A DNA stretch of 64,000 nt. It comes from Desulfoluna spongiiphila (lineage in GTDB: Bacteria > Desulfobacterota > Desulfobacteria > Desulfobacterales > Desulfolunaceae). Within the stretch, counting starts at the first letter, position 1, and each line of letters begins with the position of its first letter. A model generated the notes under the pieces. It searched no databases. It worked only from the letters and a program-made list of their open reading frames with translations, and was not told the DNA's origin. Below are positions 37,886 through 45,476 of this stretch, piece after piece. The position numbers were made by a program, and so were the translations under genes. Location: NCBI RefSeq assembly GCF_900101345.1, contig NZ_FMUX01000002.1, positions 434,001 through 498,000 on the forward strand, read 5' to 3'.

Positions 37886-38115
37886 GATGAGTGATTGGAT
37901 AAGCCTTAGGTCCCTTCCGAACCACCTTTTTTTGCTTTCGGTTTTTAGTGTCTGCTTTTTCTCGCGTTATTCTGATGTGTGCCGGTTGATTTGACTATCT
38001 GAGTTTCAGGTAGGAAAGTTATGGCTTTTTTTGAGTTGTGCCTTCGTATGGGGAAGCCCTCGAAGACACCGGTGGTTTTGGAGCGCTATCCCATAAATCA
38101 GTTAAAGGAGCAAAC

Positions 38116-38415
38116 ATGATACGAGTAAAAAGTCTGGCTTTTGCCATCGTTGCTGTTTTTTTGCTGGCGTCGGCAGTTCCAGCCGTTGCCGCCACCTCAT
38201 TCCGGTGCGGGTCGACCATTGTCAAGCAGGGGATGCTTGATATCGATATCCTGAAAAACTGCGGCGAGCCGTCAAGCAGGGAGATCGTCGGCAAGACCAC
38301 CGGGAATATGGAGCTGAACATCGAACGGTGGGTTTACGGCCCCATCAGCGGGTACATGTACATCCTCTATTTCAAAGCCGGAAAGCTGGAGAAGATCGAA
38401 TCGTACAGACCCTGA
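38116..38415 (+). CDS. Secreted DUF2845-family protein
   Basis: A 99-residue exported protein: signal peptide SLAFAIVAVFLLASAVPAVA, then FRCGSTIVKQGM and LKNCGEPSSRE, the two-Cys pattern of the DUF2845 family, whose function is unknown. The frame is open from 38038, but AAAGGAGC before ATG 38116 and the signal peptide fix the start. A strong terminator follows. Confidence 0.85.
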   Translation: MIRVKSLAFAIVAVFLLASAVPAVAATSFRCGSTIVKQGMLDIDILKNCGEPSSREIVGKTTGNMELNIERWVYGPISGYMYILYFKAGKLEKIESYRP

Positions 38416-38477
38416 TCCATGGTTTAGCGGCCACCCGGAGTTGTTATGGCCGAGGTTGAACGATCGAAGCGATACTG

Positions 38478-38507
38478 CCCGTGAACCCAATGGTTCACGG
38501 GTTTTTT
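38478..38507 (+). terminator. Intrinsic terminator after the DUF2845 gene
   Basis: Perfect 10-bp stem CCCGTGAACC / GGTTCACGGG with loop CAAT, then TTTTTT. Confidence 0.9.
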
Positions 38508-38526
38508 ATGTCCTGGGCGCAGCCTG

Positions 38527-39243
38527 TCAACACATGAGCGCCTTGGCTGCAAAGGTTTTGAAGGCGGCTTTTTCCCGGGCGAGCCCCTCGTCCACATGGG
38601 CCCCGCTCTGCACCTCGATGTAGGACTTGACGGTGTGCATCATCTCCCGGTTCACCGAGGCGATAAGGCTTGCCAGCTCCAGGGCCCGGGGGAGCAGGGC
38701 CTCCCGGCTCACCACTTCGTTGACGAGGCCCCAGCAAAATGCCTTGTCGGCGGGGATCTTCTCGCAGGTCAGGGAGATCTGAAGGGCCCGCCTCCGGCCC
38801 ACGGCCTGCTGAAGGAGCTGGGTCATGCCCCATCCCGGGTGGATGCCGATTTTGGCGTGGGTATCCATGAAGCAGGCGGAATCGTCGGCGATGAGAAAAT
38901 CGCAGTTCAGTGCCAGCTCAAATCCCCCTGTGATGGCGTATCCGCTCACCGCCCCGATGATCGGGGTGGCGCATTTCTGGAACACATCCACCATGTCCCT
39001 GCCGTCCCCCCGGGGATTGACCAGATTGTCTGTGGCCAGGCAGTCCAGGTCGATGCCCGAGCAGAAGCTGTTTCCCTGCCCGCAAAGAACCAGGGCTCCC
39101 ACCTCGCCGTCGGCGTCGGCCTCTTCCACACAGTCAAACAATTCCGTGAGCAGCTGCTGGGTGATGGCGTTTTTGCGCTCGGGACGGTTGAGGGTGATGA
39201 GGCCCACGGCCCCCTTTTTTTCATACAAAACAACCGATGTCAT
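38527..39243 (-). CDS. Enoyl-CoA hydratase/isomerase (crotonase) family protein
   Basis: A 238-residue crotonase-fold enzyme acting on acyl-CoA thioesters. The oxyanion-hole segments are visible (QGNSFCSGIDL and SGYAITGGFELALNCD), followed by KIGIHPGWGMTQLL. The Glu in GGFEL is kept, while the second catalytic Glu position of true hydratases is not obvious, so isomerase or another crotonase reaction is possible. AGGAGA before ATG. The next gene upstream (39262) is a second crotonase 18 bases away, forming a two-gene operon. Confidence 0.85.
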   Translation of the reverse strand: MTSVVLYEKKGAVGLITLNRPERKNAITQQLLTELFDCVEEADADGEVGALVLCGQGNSFCSGIDLDCLATDNLVNPRGDGRDMVDVFQKCATPIIGAVSGYAITGGFELALNCDFLIADDSACFMDTHAKIGIHPGWGMTQLLQQAVGRRRALQISLTCEKIPADKAFCWGLVNEVVSREALLPRALELASLIASVNREMMHTVKSYIEVQSGAHVDEGLAREKAAFKTFAAKALMC

Positions 39244-39261
39244 GGTGCGGGTCTCCTGTTG

Positions 39262-40011
39262 CTATTGGTTCGGGTTGTGCATGGCAAAGGCCATGAGCAT
39301 CTGGTTTCGGTCTTCCATCTGGAGGCAGGTTTCCAGGCCCCCGGCATCGATGTTGGCGTTGATGGCCTCCTTGGTCATGCGGATTCCCAGGGGGTTTTTG
39401 GAGAGCATGATGGTGGCCAGCTCCGTGGCCGCAGGGAGCATGGCCTCTTTGGGGACCAGGCGACTGGCAAACCCTAAGGCCATGGCCTCTTCAGCGCTCA
39501 TCCAGTTGCCGGTGAGGAGGTACTCGTTGGCCCGTCCGGAACCGATGAGGCGGGGGAGGAAGTAGCTGGAGGCCATGTCGGCACCGCCCAGGCCGATGTT
39601 GATGTAGGCGGCGGAGAAGCGGGCATTGTCCGCAAGGATCCGGATGTCTGAGGCCATGACCAGGGAGAACCCGATGCCGGCGGCGGCGCCGTGGACACAG
39701 CAGATTACCGGCTGGGGAATGCGGCGCATGGCGAGCATCAGGCGGCTCATGCGAGCCTGGGCGTTGTAGGCGTCCACCGGGCGCATGGCAAAGATGTCCG
39801 GCCCGTAACCCTGCATGTCGAGGCCTGCGCAGAAGCCCTTGGCCCGGCCTCCGTCAAGGATGAGAACCCCCACCTCCTCATTGTACATGAGGCTGGCAAA
39901 AAGGGTTTCCAGCTCGTCTACCATCGTTTCGTCAAAGGCGTTGTATTTGTCCGGTCGGTTGAGGGTGAGTCGGCCGATGCGTCCTTCGCAGCTAAACGTA
40001 AGTCGTTCCAT
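39262..40011 (-). CDS. Enoyl-CoA hydratase/isomerase (crotonase) family protein
   Basis: A 249-residue crotonase-fold protein. Oxyanion-hole elements are GRAKGFCAGLDMQ and HGAAAGIGFSLVMASD; at the position of the first catalytic Glu of hydratases it has Ser (GIGFSL), and the second region is NIGLGGADMASSYF. The activity may therefore differ from plain enoyl-CoA hydration. CGGAGA before ATG. First gene of the pair with 38527-39243. Confidence 0.84.
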   Translation of the reverse strand: MERLTFSCEGRIGRLTLNRPDKYNAFDETMVDELETLFASLMYNEEVGVLILDGGRAKGFCAGLDMQGYGPDIFAMRPVDAYNAQARMSRLMLAMRRIPQPVICCVHGAAAGIGFSLVMASDIRILADNARFSAAYINIGLGGADMASSYFLPRLIGSGRANEYLLTGNWMSAEEAMALGFASRLVPKEAMLPAATELATIMLSKNPLGIRMTKEAINANIDAGGLETCLQMEDRNQMLMAFAMHNPNQ

Positions 40012-40150
40012 GGCGGTCTCCGTATCCGTCGGTCCTTGGGTGGGGTGTGTTTAAAGTGATGAGACATGTGTGCGCGCTGACAGGGGGCCACACGGCACGA
40101 AGCCGCGAGTTTCCAATGCGCGGTGAGTCGGGGGTCAGGTAAAAAACAAA

Positions 40151-40199
40151 GGCACACGTCATCCCGTTTTCAAGGTGGTTCACCTTGTCGCCGGAGGCA
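40151..40199. repeat. Degenerate remnant of the R unit
   Basis: Retains CAAGGTGGTTCACCTTG and CGCCGGAGGC; the first dyad is mostly eroded. Confidence 0.6.
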
Positions 40200-40400
40200 T
40201 CGCGCTCGTACGTTTTAGTTTCGTACCGTTCCATCTCACCGGAATGCTAATGGGATTGCTTGGTCTTCGTCAAATAAATTGTGGCGATTACGGCAAAAAA
40301 GCGTCGCCCCCATGACGGATGCCCGGCGGGACCATGGGGCGCGAAAGCCGTGGCACGGCTTGTTTTTCGCGATGCACGAGGTGGATGACTTTTTTATTAA

Positions 40401-40466
40401 CTGATTGATTTCAATCGCCTTGATCACCCCTTGGGCCTATGGTATATTTAGTGAGAAATCAATCAG
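40401..40466. promoter_or_regulatory. Promoter enclosed by a perfect 12-bp inverted repeat
   Basis: Arms CTGATTGATTTC (40401-40412) and GAAATCAATCAG (40455-40466) are exact inverted copies. Between them lies a good sigma-70 promoter on the + strand: TTGATC (40420), 17-base spacer, TATATT (40443). The left arm also forms the local dyad GATTGATTTCAATC. It sits in the 720-base divergent region between the crotonase pair and the secreted protein at 40732. It may be a paired operator or an invertible promoter. Confidence 0.55.
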
Positions 40467-40731
40467 GGAGTCCCTTCGATGATGCCCTGTTGACACGTCA
40501 CTCTCATTTTCACACACTTCCGTATCTTATTCCCCCGGTGTTCATAACATTCAGGCTTTCCCCGATTGAGCTGTTCTTGAAACAGTGTTCATTCGTCATG
40601 GTGTGGGCTGCGCTGTCTTCCTTCTCAATCCGAGGTCGGCAATCCCATCGACCCGTGGCAGGCTGCATGGGTCGTTCAATGATCCCGCCGGCAGAACGCC
40701 GGCACAGGTGAGTCAAGCGGAGGCAACAATC

Positions 40732-41211
40732 ATGAATAGTATGAAACGATGTGTGGTGCGTTTTCTGCCCGCAGCCATGGTGATTCTGGCTGTTACCCTG
40801 GCGGCCGGACCGGCCGCGGCAGGGCTGTTTGATTTTACGCACGGTCGGATCGCTGCTCCCGGCAGCGACCTGTATGCCCTGGGCACCGAGGCCATTGAGC
40901 AGGGGCTTGGGGGGACCAGTTATTTTACCAACGGCGAGGGCCGCGTGGTGGAGGTGAGGGCCAAGGAGATGGCGAGCGGGGATTTGCGTGTGACCGTTCG
41001 CAGGGTCCACATCCCGAAAAACTACGTGGCGGATACCCACGACGGAACCCTTGAGGCAGAGCGCACCTACACCCGCCTCGAAGAGCTGGCCGAGGAGAGC
41101 CCCTGGGTCGGCGGGTACGCCGTGCTTCCCCATAACGAAGGCTACGAAGCGTACAAGTTCGGTGTGATGGTGGAGACCGAGTTCAACAGGAATCATGTTT
41201 CGGACAAGTGA
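40732..41211 (+). CDS. Hypothetical secreted protein
   Basis: A 159-residue protein with a signal peptide (CVVRFLPAAMVILAVTLAAG, cleavage likely after PAAA). The mature part (LFDFTHGRIAAPGSD on) is mixed alpha/beta and not recognised. CGGAGG before ATG 40732 sets the start rather than 40585. It is followed by a bidirectional terminator and faces the gene ending at 41307. Confidence 0.72.
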   Translation: MNSMKRCVVRFLPAAMVILAVTLAAGPAAAGLFDFTHGRIAAPGSDLYALGTEAIEQGLGGTSYFTNGEGRVVEVRAKEMASGDLRVTVRRVHIPKNYVADTHDGTLEAERTYTRLEELAEESPWVGGYAVLPHNEGYEAYKFGVMVETEFNRNHVSDK

Positions 41212-41274
41212 GGTCAGGAGCGTCTTTGCCTACCATTAAGATTTTGAAATAGTGGTGGTCTAGAACGAAGCAGG

Positions 41275-41308
41275 AAAAAGGGTGCATGAAATCATGCACC
41301 CTTTTTTT
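41275..41308. terminator. Bidirectional intrinsic terminator
   Basis: AAAAA, GGGTGCATG / CATGCACCC with loop AAAT, then TTTTTTT. It serves the + gene ending at 41211 and the - gene ending at 41307, whose stop codon lies in the T-run. Confidence 0.88.
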
Positions 41309-41921
41309 ATGCGGATTGACGGCACCGTTGGTCTGAAGGAAGGGGCTCGGCCAGGATGCGGCGGCAGGCCCGCTTGTGATGGGGATCCCTGAATTGACCG
41401 CGAAAGGCACCGTTGCCCTCGGCGTCGCACCAGAGGACCGGCCTGTTGTCTTCTACGGGCCGAAGCATCCGGCTCCAGAATCGGTTGCGCAGGGCCACCT
41501 GGTTCATCATCAGGGGCCCCTGGCTGCCCATCATGGGCCGGCCTTCGGTATCGGTACGGGGGACAACGGCATCAGTGGACGAAAGGGACCCCGTCAGGAT
41601 CAACCGGTCCTGTACCTCGGCGGGGAGGTGCCCATGGAGCCTCGACCAGATCCAGGAGCCGATGCCGCGTCGCTTCAAGGAATCCGGAAGGGAAAACCGC
41701 CCGACACACATGAGCAGCTCCTGGCGGCTGTTTGTAAACCAGCTCTGGGATTGGGCATGACGCCTGACGGCACCGCCTGCCGATGGCTCCGGGTAGGTGA
41801 GGGTGATGGTGACGCGCCCGTGGTGGGCAGAGGGCTCGGAAAAGGAGAAGGCGATCTCACACAGCAGGGTGTTTCGGCTTGCGCAGAACAGGCGATACGG
41901 GATACGGCGGCATGCTTTCAA
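41307..41921 (-). CDS. Hypothetical protein coupled to the Nudix gene
   Basis: A 204-residue, Arg-rich protein. I do not recognise the family. A segment RRGIGSWIWSRLHGHLP looks like the acyl-CoA-binding loop of GNAT acetyltransferases (R-x-x-G-x-G), but the rest is not diagnostic. Its start overlaps the mutT-like stop by 4 bases (ATGA), which supports real translation. A terminator lies at its 3' end. Confidence 0.6.
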   Translation of the reverse strand: MKACRRIPYRLFCASRNTLLCEIAFSFSEPSAHHGRVTITLTYPEPSAGGAVRRHAQSQSWFTNSRQELLMCVGRFSLPDSLKRRGIGSWIWSRLHGHLPAEVQDRLILTGSLSSTDAVVPRTDTEGRPMMGSQGPLMMNQVALRNRFWSRMLRPVEDNRPVLWCDAEGNGAFRGQFRDPHHKRACRRILAEPLPSDQRCRQSA

Positions 41922-42316
41922 CTGGCTTGGGGCTCCTCACGGTCCATGTATTGACGGGCGATGGGCTGATCGGGCTCAAGGAGGTCGTAGCTGAGAAGGT
42001 CTTCGGGGCGTACCCAGTCGATGCGGTCGTGGTCTGTGGGGGCAAGGTCCCCGGAGTCCCAGGCCAGCTCAAAGACCAGCAGCCGGATGTCGGAGGTTTC
42101 GGTGTGGGCGATGCTCTCCCCAAAGAAAGCAGAGACCGTGGTCAGGATGCCCAGCTCTTCTTGGATTTCACGGACGATGGCCTCCTCGGGCGTTTCCCCT
42201 GCCTCTACCTTTCCACCGGGAAACTCCCAGCGTCCGGCATGGCGGGTTCCCGGCCGGTGACGTGCCACAAGGATTTTATCTTCTTTGCGGATAAGGGCCG
42301 CAGCGACGGTGAGCAT
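41918..42316 (-). CDS. mutT: Nudix hydrolase, MutT (8-oxo-dGTP diphosphatase) type
   Basis: A 132-residue Nudix enzyme with the full box GKVEAGETPEEAIVREIQEE followed by LGI, and the MutT-like opening VAAALIRKEDKILVARH and WEFPGGK. MutT removes oxidised dGTP from the nucleotide pool. AAGGAA precedes ATG. Overlaps the following gene by 4 bases. The MutT assignment over other Nudix enzymes rests on length and the WEFPGGK motif. Confidence 0.85.
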   Translation of the reverse strand: MLTVAAALIRKEDKILVARHRPGTRHAGRWEFPGGKVEAGETPEEAIVREIQEELGILTTVSAFFGESIAHTETSDIRLLVFELAWDSGDLAPTDHDRIDWVRPEDLLSYDLLEPDQPIARQYMDREEPQAS

Positions 42317-42425
42317 GGGATGTTCCTTGCCAGTTCAAGTAAAAAAAAGAAATGTACCCTACCAGCTCAACCTGTGGGGCGCAAGTCCTTGACGTTTCAG
42401 GGGCAGGGTTAATGCATTTGTTTTT

Positions 42426-42492
42426 TTGCCTTTGGCGGCCCAGCGGGGGTAACCTTTTGTCTGATCTTATACAAAAGGGTCCAACAAACAGG
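42426..42492. repeat. Degenerate L unit of the intergenic repeat
   Basis: GCCTTTGGCGGCCCAGCGGGGG, CTTTTGTCTGATCTTATA and CCAACAAACAGG, sharing the CTGATCTTATA text with the copy near 16750. Confidence 0.65.
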
Positions 42493-42726
42493 TCTTAATG
42501 GTTTGTTTTAAATGACGTTTGGGTCTTGGTCATCGTTTAGGCCGAGACCGTCAAAAAAACGAGAAAGATCCACCGAAACGGAACGCCGCATTCCTGTGGG
42601 GCTTTTTAGTCCGTCGTTGCCCGTGCCGCAGAGGAGTGCGGCGCTCCAGGGGACAAGGGTGTTCGGGGGGGGGATGTAAATACGCCAATGGCTTAAACGG
42701 TGATCACGGCCGACGTTTGTTTGAAA

Positions 42727-42810
42727 GGCGGATGTGTTTTGACCCGAGGAACGAGGGGCAAAGCGCACTCGCAATCTGCTTTCGAGGTGGTACACCTCGC
42801 CGCCGGAGGC
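42727..42810. repeat. R unit of the intergenic repeat
   Basis: GGCGGATGTGTTTTGACCC / GGGGCAAAGCGCACTCGC, hairpin CGAGGTGGTACACCTCG, end CGCCGGAGGC. The flanking ACTTTAACCATAGAAGGC is at 42859-42876. It lies in the 675-base gap between mutT and cmoM, which otherwise holds only repeat-related sequence. Confidence 0.82.
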
Positions 42811-42990
42811 ATTGCTTTTGTTTTTCCTGAGCCCTCTTGCCTCTGTCATTCATCCGACTTTAACCATAGAAGGCATCGCTTCTGGACCGTGTATATTTTT
42901 TGGCGGGGTTGCCTCGACTTTGGGGGGCAATGGGTGTATCTGGAACAGAGCACACGATAACCACACCTTAAACGCCACAGGACAGGACCC

Positions 42991-43788
42991 ATGGACGACA
43001 GCCATCCCAGAGAAGACCGGAATTTTGACGATCTGGCCGATCGCTTTGCAAAGAGTATCTACGGCACCACCAAGGGGCGCATTCGCCTGGCCCTGCTCAC
43101 CGAAGATCTGCAGGAGAACCTGCCCGGTCTGTACGGCGGAGACCGGCCCATGGAGATTCTGGATGCGGGTTGCGGCATGGCCCAGATGGGCTGCGAGCTG
43201 GCCGGAAAGGGCCACCGGGTTCATTTCTGCGATTTGTCGGAGCGGATGCTGGAGCTTGCGGGTTCCATGGCTTCGGAAGCAGGGGTGACGGAGCGATGCG
43301 CCTTTTACCACGGGCCGTTCCAGGGATTCATCACGGGAAAGGAGGGCGCCTTTGATGTGATCCTTTTTCATGCCGTTCTGGAATGGTTGGTGGAGCCCAA
43401 AGCCTCCCTTGAAGCCCTGGTGGGGTCACTGGCGCCGGGGGGCTCCCTTTCCCTGATGTTTTATAACGTCAACTGCCTTATCCATCGCAACGCCATCCTC
43501 GGCAATTTTCGCAAGGTGATGTCCGGGGAGTTCGGCGGGTTTTCCCGGAGCTTTACCCCCCTTCACCCCCTGGACCCTGCAGAGGTGGAGGCGTGGGTGG
43601 CCGATATGGGCCTGACCGTCACCCGGAAAACCGGGGTGCGGGTCTTCACGGAATACATGCGAAAAGACGTGCTGAACGACCGGAGCTACGAAGACACCCT
43701 GGAAGTGGAACGGGCCCACTGCCGCAAAGAGCCCTTTGCCTCCATGGGGCGCTATGTGCACCTGCTTTGCCGGAAGGGAGAGGACTAA
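42991..43788 (+). CDS. cmoM: tRNA 5-carboxymethoxyuridine methyltransferase
   Basis: A 265-residue SAM methyltransferase. The start DRNFDDLADRFAKSIYGTTK is the hallmark of CmoM (formerly SmtA), followed by LDAGCGMAQMG (SAM motif I), VILFHAVLEWLVEP, LSLMFYNVN, KTGVRVF and RYVHLLCRK, all aligned with the E. coli protein from memory. CmoM methylates cmo5U at the tRNA wobble base. AGGACAGG precedes the ATG. Confidence 0.93.
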   Translation: MDDSHPREDRNFDDLADRFAKSIYGTTKGRIRLALLTEDLQENLPGLYGGDRPMEILDAGCGMAQMGCELAGKGHRVHFCDLSERMLELAGSMASEAGVTERCAFYHGPFQGFITGKEGAFDVILFHAVLEWLVEPKASLEALVGSLAPGGSLSLMFYNVNCLIHRNAILGNFRKVMSGEFGGFSRSFTPLHPLDPAEVEAWVADMGLTVTRKTGVRVFTEYMRKDVLNDRSYEDTLEVERAHCRKEPFASMGRYVHLLCRKGED

Positions 43789-43887
43789 CCCGGATATTTC
43801 ATGAAGAAACGATCAAATCAAAATAATGCAATTTTATTACAGTTGGTTACTGGGGCATGTTTAGGCATTTCAAAAATGCAAAATGTA

Positions 43888-43934
43888 ATTCAGAGGGGAG
43901 CCCCCCATCAAAGATGGGGGTTTATCCTCTGAAT
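43888..43934. other. Nested hairpin downstream of cmoM
   Basis: Outer arms ATTCAGAGG / CCTCTGAAT (exact) enclose an inner stem CCCCCATC / GATGGGGG with loop AAA. A short T-rich run follows the inner stem. It lies directly before the bidirectional terminator at 43935. Confidence 0.6.
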
Positions 43935-43963
43935 AAAAAAACCGGCCCATCGGGTCGGTTTTT
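43935..43963. terminator. Bidirectional intrinsic terminator between cmoM and the diguanylate cyclase gene
   Basis: AACCGGCCC / GGGTCGGTT with loop ATC (one G-U pair), with an A-run on the left and a T-run on the right, so it works for both convergent genes. Confidence 0.8.
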
Positions 43964-43990
43964 CTGGCACACACCTGGTTTTCGACTAAA

Positions 43991-44040
43991 ATTCCCTATT
44001 CCCTATTCCCTATTCCCTATTCCCTATTCCCTATTCCCCA
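43991..44040. repeat. Tandem heptanucleotide array ATTCCCT
   Basis: Six exact ATTCCCT units followed by ATTCCCC and a partial unit, overlapping the last codons and the TAG stop of the diguanylate cyclase gene. Confidence 0.9.
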
Positions 44041-45023
44041 TTCCCTTCTTTAAACCGTTTCTTGTCTTCATACATGAGGGCGTCGGACTCCAGAAGCAGG
44101 GAGTCGATGGTGTAGGGCTCCGAGGGGCCACAGGTCCGGGTCCCGAAGCAGAAGGAGGGGTTCGTGATCTGCGGGTCGTCTGCAAGGATGGCTTCAAAGG
44201 TTTGCCGTACTCGGTTGACCAGCATGTCGGTCTCCGGCAGGGTTTTTTGAAGGGCGAGGAGCACGAACTCATCGCCCCCCATGCGCGCGGCGCAGTCTTC
44301 GATGCGGGTGGCCTCAATGAGAGCCCGGGCAAAGGCCTGGATCAGGCGGTCACCCGTCTGGTGGCCGGAGGTGTCGTTGATCTCTTTCAGGCCGTTGAGG
44401 TCAAAAAAGGTCATGGAGATGGAAAAATCGTTGCGGCGCGCCAGTTGGATCATTTTGCGGGCCAGGTCCATGAAGCCGCGTCGGTTGTTGAGCTGGGTCA
44501 GCTCATCTTTAAGGCTCAGTTCCTTTAATTTGCGTGCGGTGACGAGCTGGCTGAGGTCGCCGTCGATGGCATACTTGAGCTGATGCATGAGCTCGACATA
44601 TTCGCCCGGGTAGTCTGTTTCCACGGTATCCATGGTGCAGAGGGTCCCGAAGACCGTGCCGTCGGGCCATTGGATGGGAACCCCCAGGTAGGATTTGAAC
44701 CCGTGATCCTTGTATTCCGGGTTGTCCTCCCAGCAATCTTCAAGGTCTGCGTTGCGGACGTAAAGGGGTTTGTTTCCGGTGATGACATGGCGGCAATAGA
44801 TGTTGACATCCTGCGCCACGGCGTCTCCGGGTTTAAAGGGATTGCGGGGGCCGTTGTCCACCACCAGGGTTTCGATGCCTGTTCTATTGGCCTGCATCAA
44901 CCATGCACCGGGCGATTTGTAAATGACGGCGATGAGATTCACGAGGCGCTGCCACTTGTCCAGGGGGAGTTCCGGGGGCATGTGTTGATGAAAGGAGGGC
45001 TGGTCAAACGGGGTCTTGGGCAT
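44031..45023 (-). CDS. Diguanylate cyclase with GAF sensor domain
   Basis: A 330-residue cytoplasmic enzyme that makes c-di-GMP. Residues about 15-160 are a GAF-like sensor (YLGVPIQWPDGTVFGTLCTMD). Residues about 170-325 are a GGDEF domain with LNNRRGFM, FDLNGLKEIND and MGGDEFVLL. An inhibitory site RIED lies five residues before GGDEF, so product feedback is likely. ATG 45023 with TGGAGA upstream is preferred to the TTG at 45056. The gene's end lies in a heptanucleotide repeat. Confidence 0.9.
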   Translation of the reverse strand: MPKTPFDQPSFHQHMPPELPLDKWQRLVNLIAVIYKSPGAWLMQANRTGIETLVVDNGPRNPFKPGDAVAQDVNIYCRHVITGNKPLYVRNADLEDCWEDNPEYKDHGFKSYLGVPIQWPDGTVFGTLCTMDTVETDYPGEYVELMHQLKYAIDGDLSQLVTARKLKELSLKDELTQLNNRRGFMDLARKMIQLARRNDFSISMTFFDLNGLKEINDTSGHQTGDRLIQAFARALIEATRIEDCAARMGGDEFVLLALQKTLPETDMLVNRVRQTFEAILADDPQITNPSFCFGTRTCGPSEPYTIDSLLLESDALMYEDKKRFKEGNGE

Positions 45024-45137
45024 ATCTAAATCTCCAGGTGACGTGTGGATGTTCAAATGGCCGATGCACGAAGGACTTACCGATATTCAGGAAGTATAGC
45101 TGATTTTTAACCCGGCGTATAGAAGGGGCCTTGACGT

Positions 45138-45371
45138 TCAACCACCGCCCACCGGGGGAAAGATTCCCACCCGGTCGCCGGAGCGTAGCACCTGGTCCCG
45201 CCCCGCGTGCCTGCCGTTGACAAAGACCAGTCGGACCTGCTCCTCCGGGAGCTTCAGGTGGTCAATGACATCGGCCACCGTGGATTCGTCAGGCATCTCC
45301 AGGGCGCCGTCTTCACAGGTGCCTTTCAGGTAGGGACGTAGTGTTGCAAAGAGTTTGAGTTCAAGTTTCAT
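45138..45371 (-). CDS. moaD: MoaD/ThiS-family sulfur carrier
   Basis: A 77-residue ubiquitin-like sulfur carrier (KLFATLRPYLKG, VADVIDHL, LVFVNGRH, DRVGIFPPVGGG) ending in Gly-Gly, the site of thiocarboxylate formation for pterin cofactor synthesis. GGGAG is upstream of ATG 45371. It follows the aldehyde ferredoxin oxidoreductase gene by about 105 bases, a usual pairing because that enzyme needs a tungsten/molybdenum pterin. Confidence 0.86.
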   Translation of the reverse strand: MKLELKLFATLRPYLKGTCEDGALEMPDESTVADVIDHLKLPEEQVRLVFVNGRHAGRDQVLRSGDRVGIFPPVGGG

Positions 45372-45414
45372 GGGACTCCCGTTGCGTGTGTCGTGTGGAA
45401 CCTCTGCTTCTTGC

Positions 45415-45456
45415 ACAAAGAGCCGTGCCTTAAGGGTCAAGGTCACGGCTCTTTGT
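45415..45456 (-). promoter_or_regulatory. Strong hairpin between the AOR and moaD genes
   Basis: Perfect 13-base arms ACAAAGAGCCGTG / CACGGCTCTTTGT with CCTT/AAGG extending the stem inside. No clean T-run follows on the - strand, so it may be an mRNA-processing or attenuation structure that sets the AOR:MoaD ratio. Confidence 0.6.
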
Positions 45457-45476
45457 TTGTCCGGAATCGTCGTCAG

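Noticed and set aside
40439..40711. 90-residue open frame before the secreted protein at 40732
   Set aside because: It starts inside the promoter, has no ribosome site and no recognisable features.
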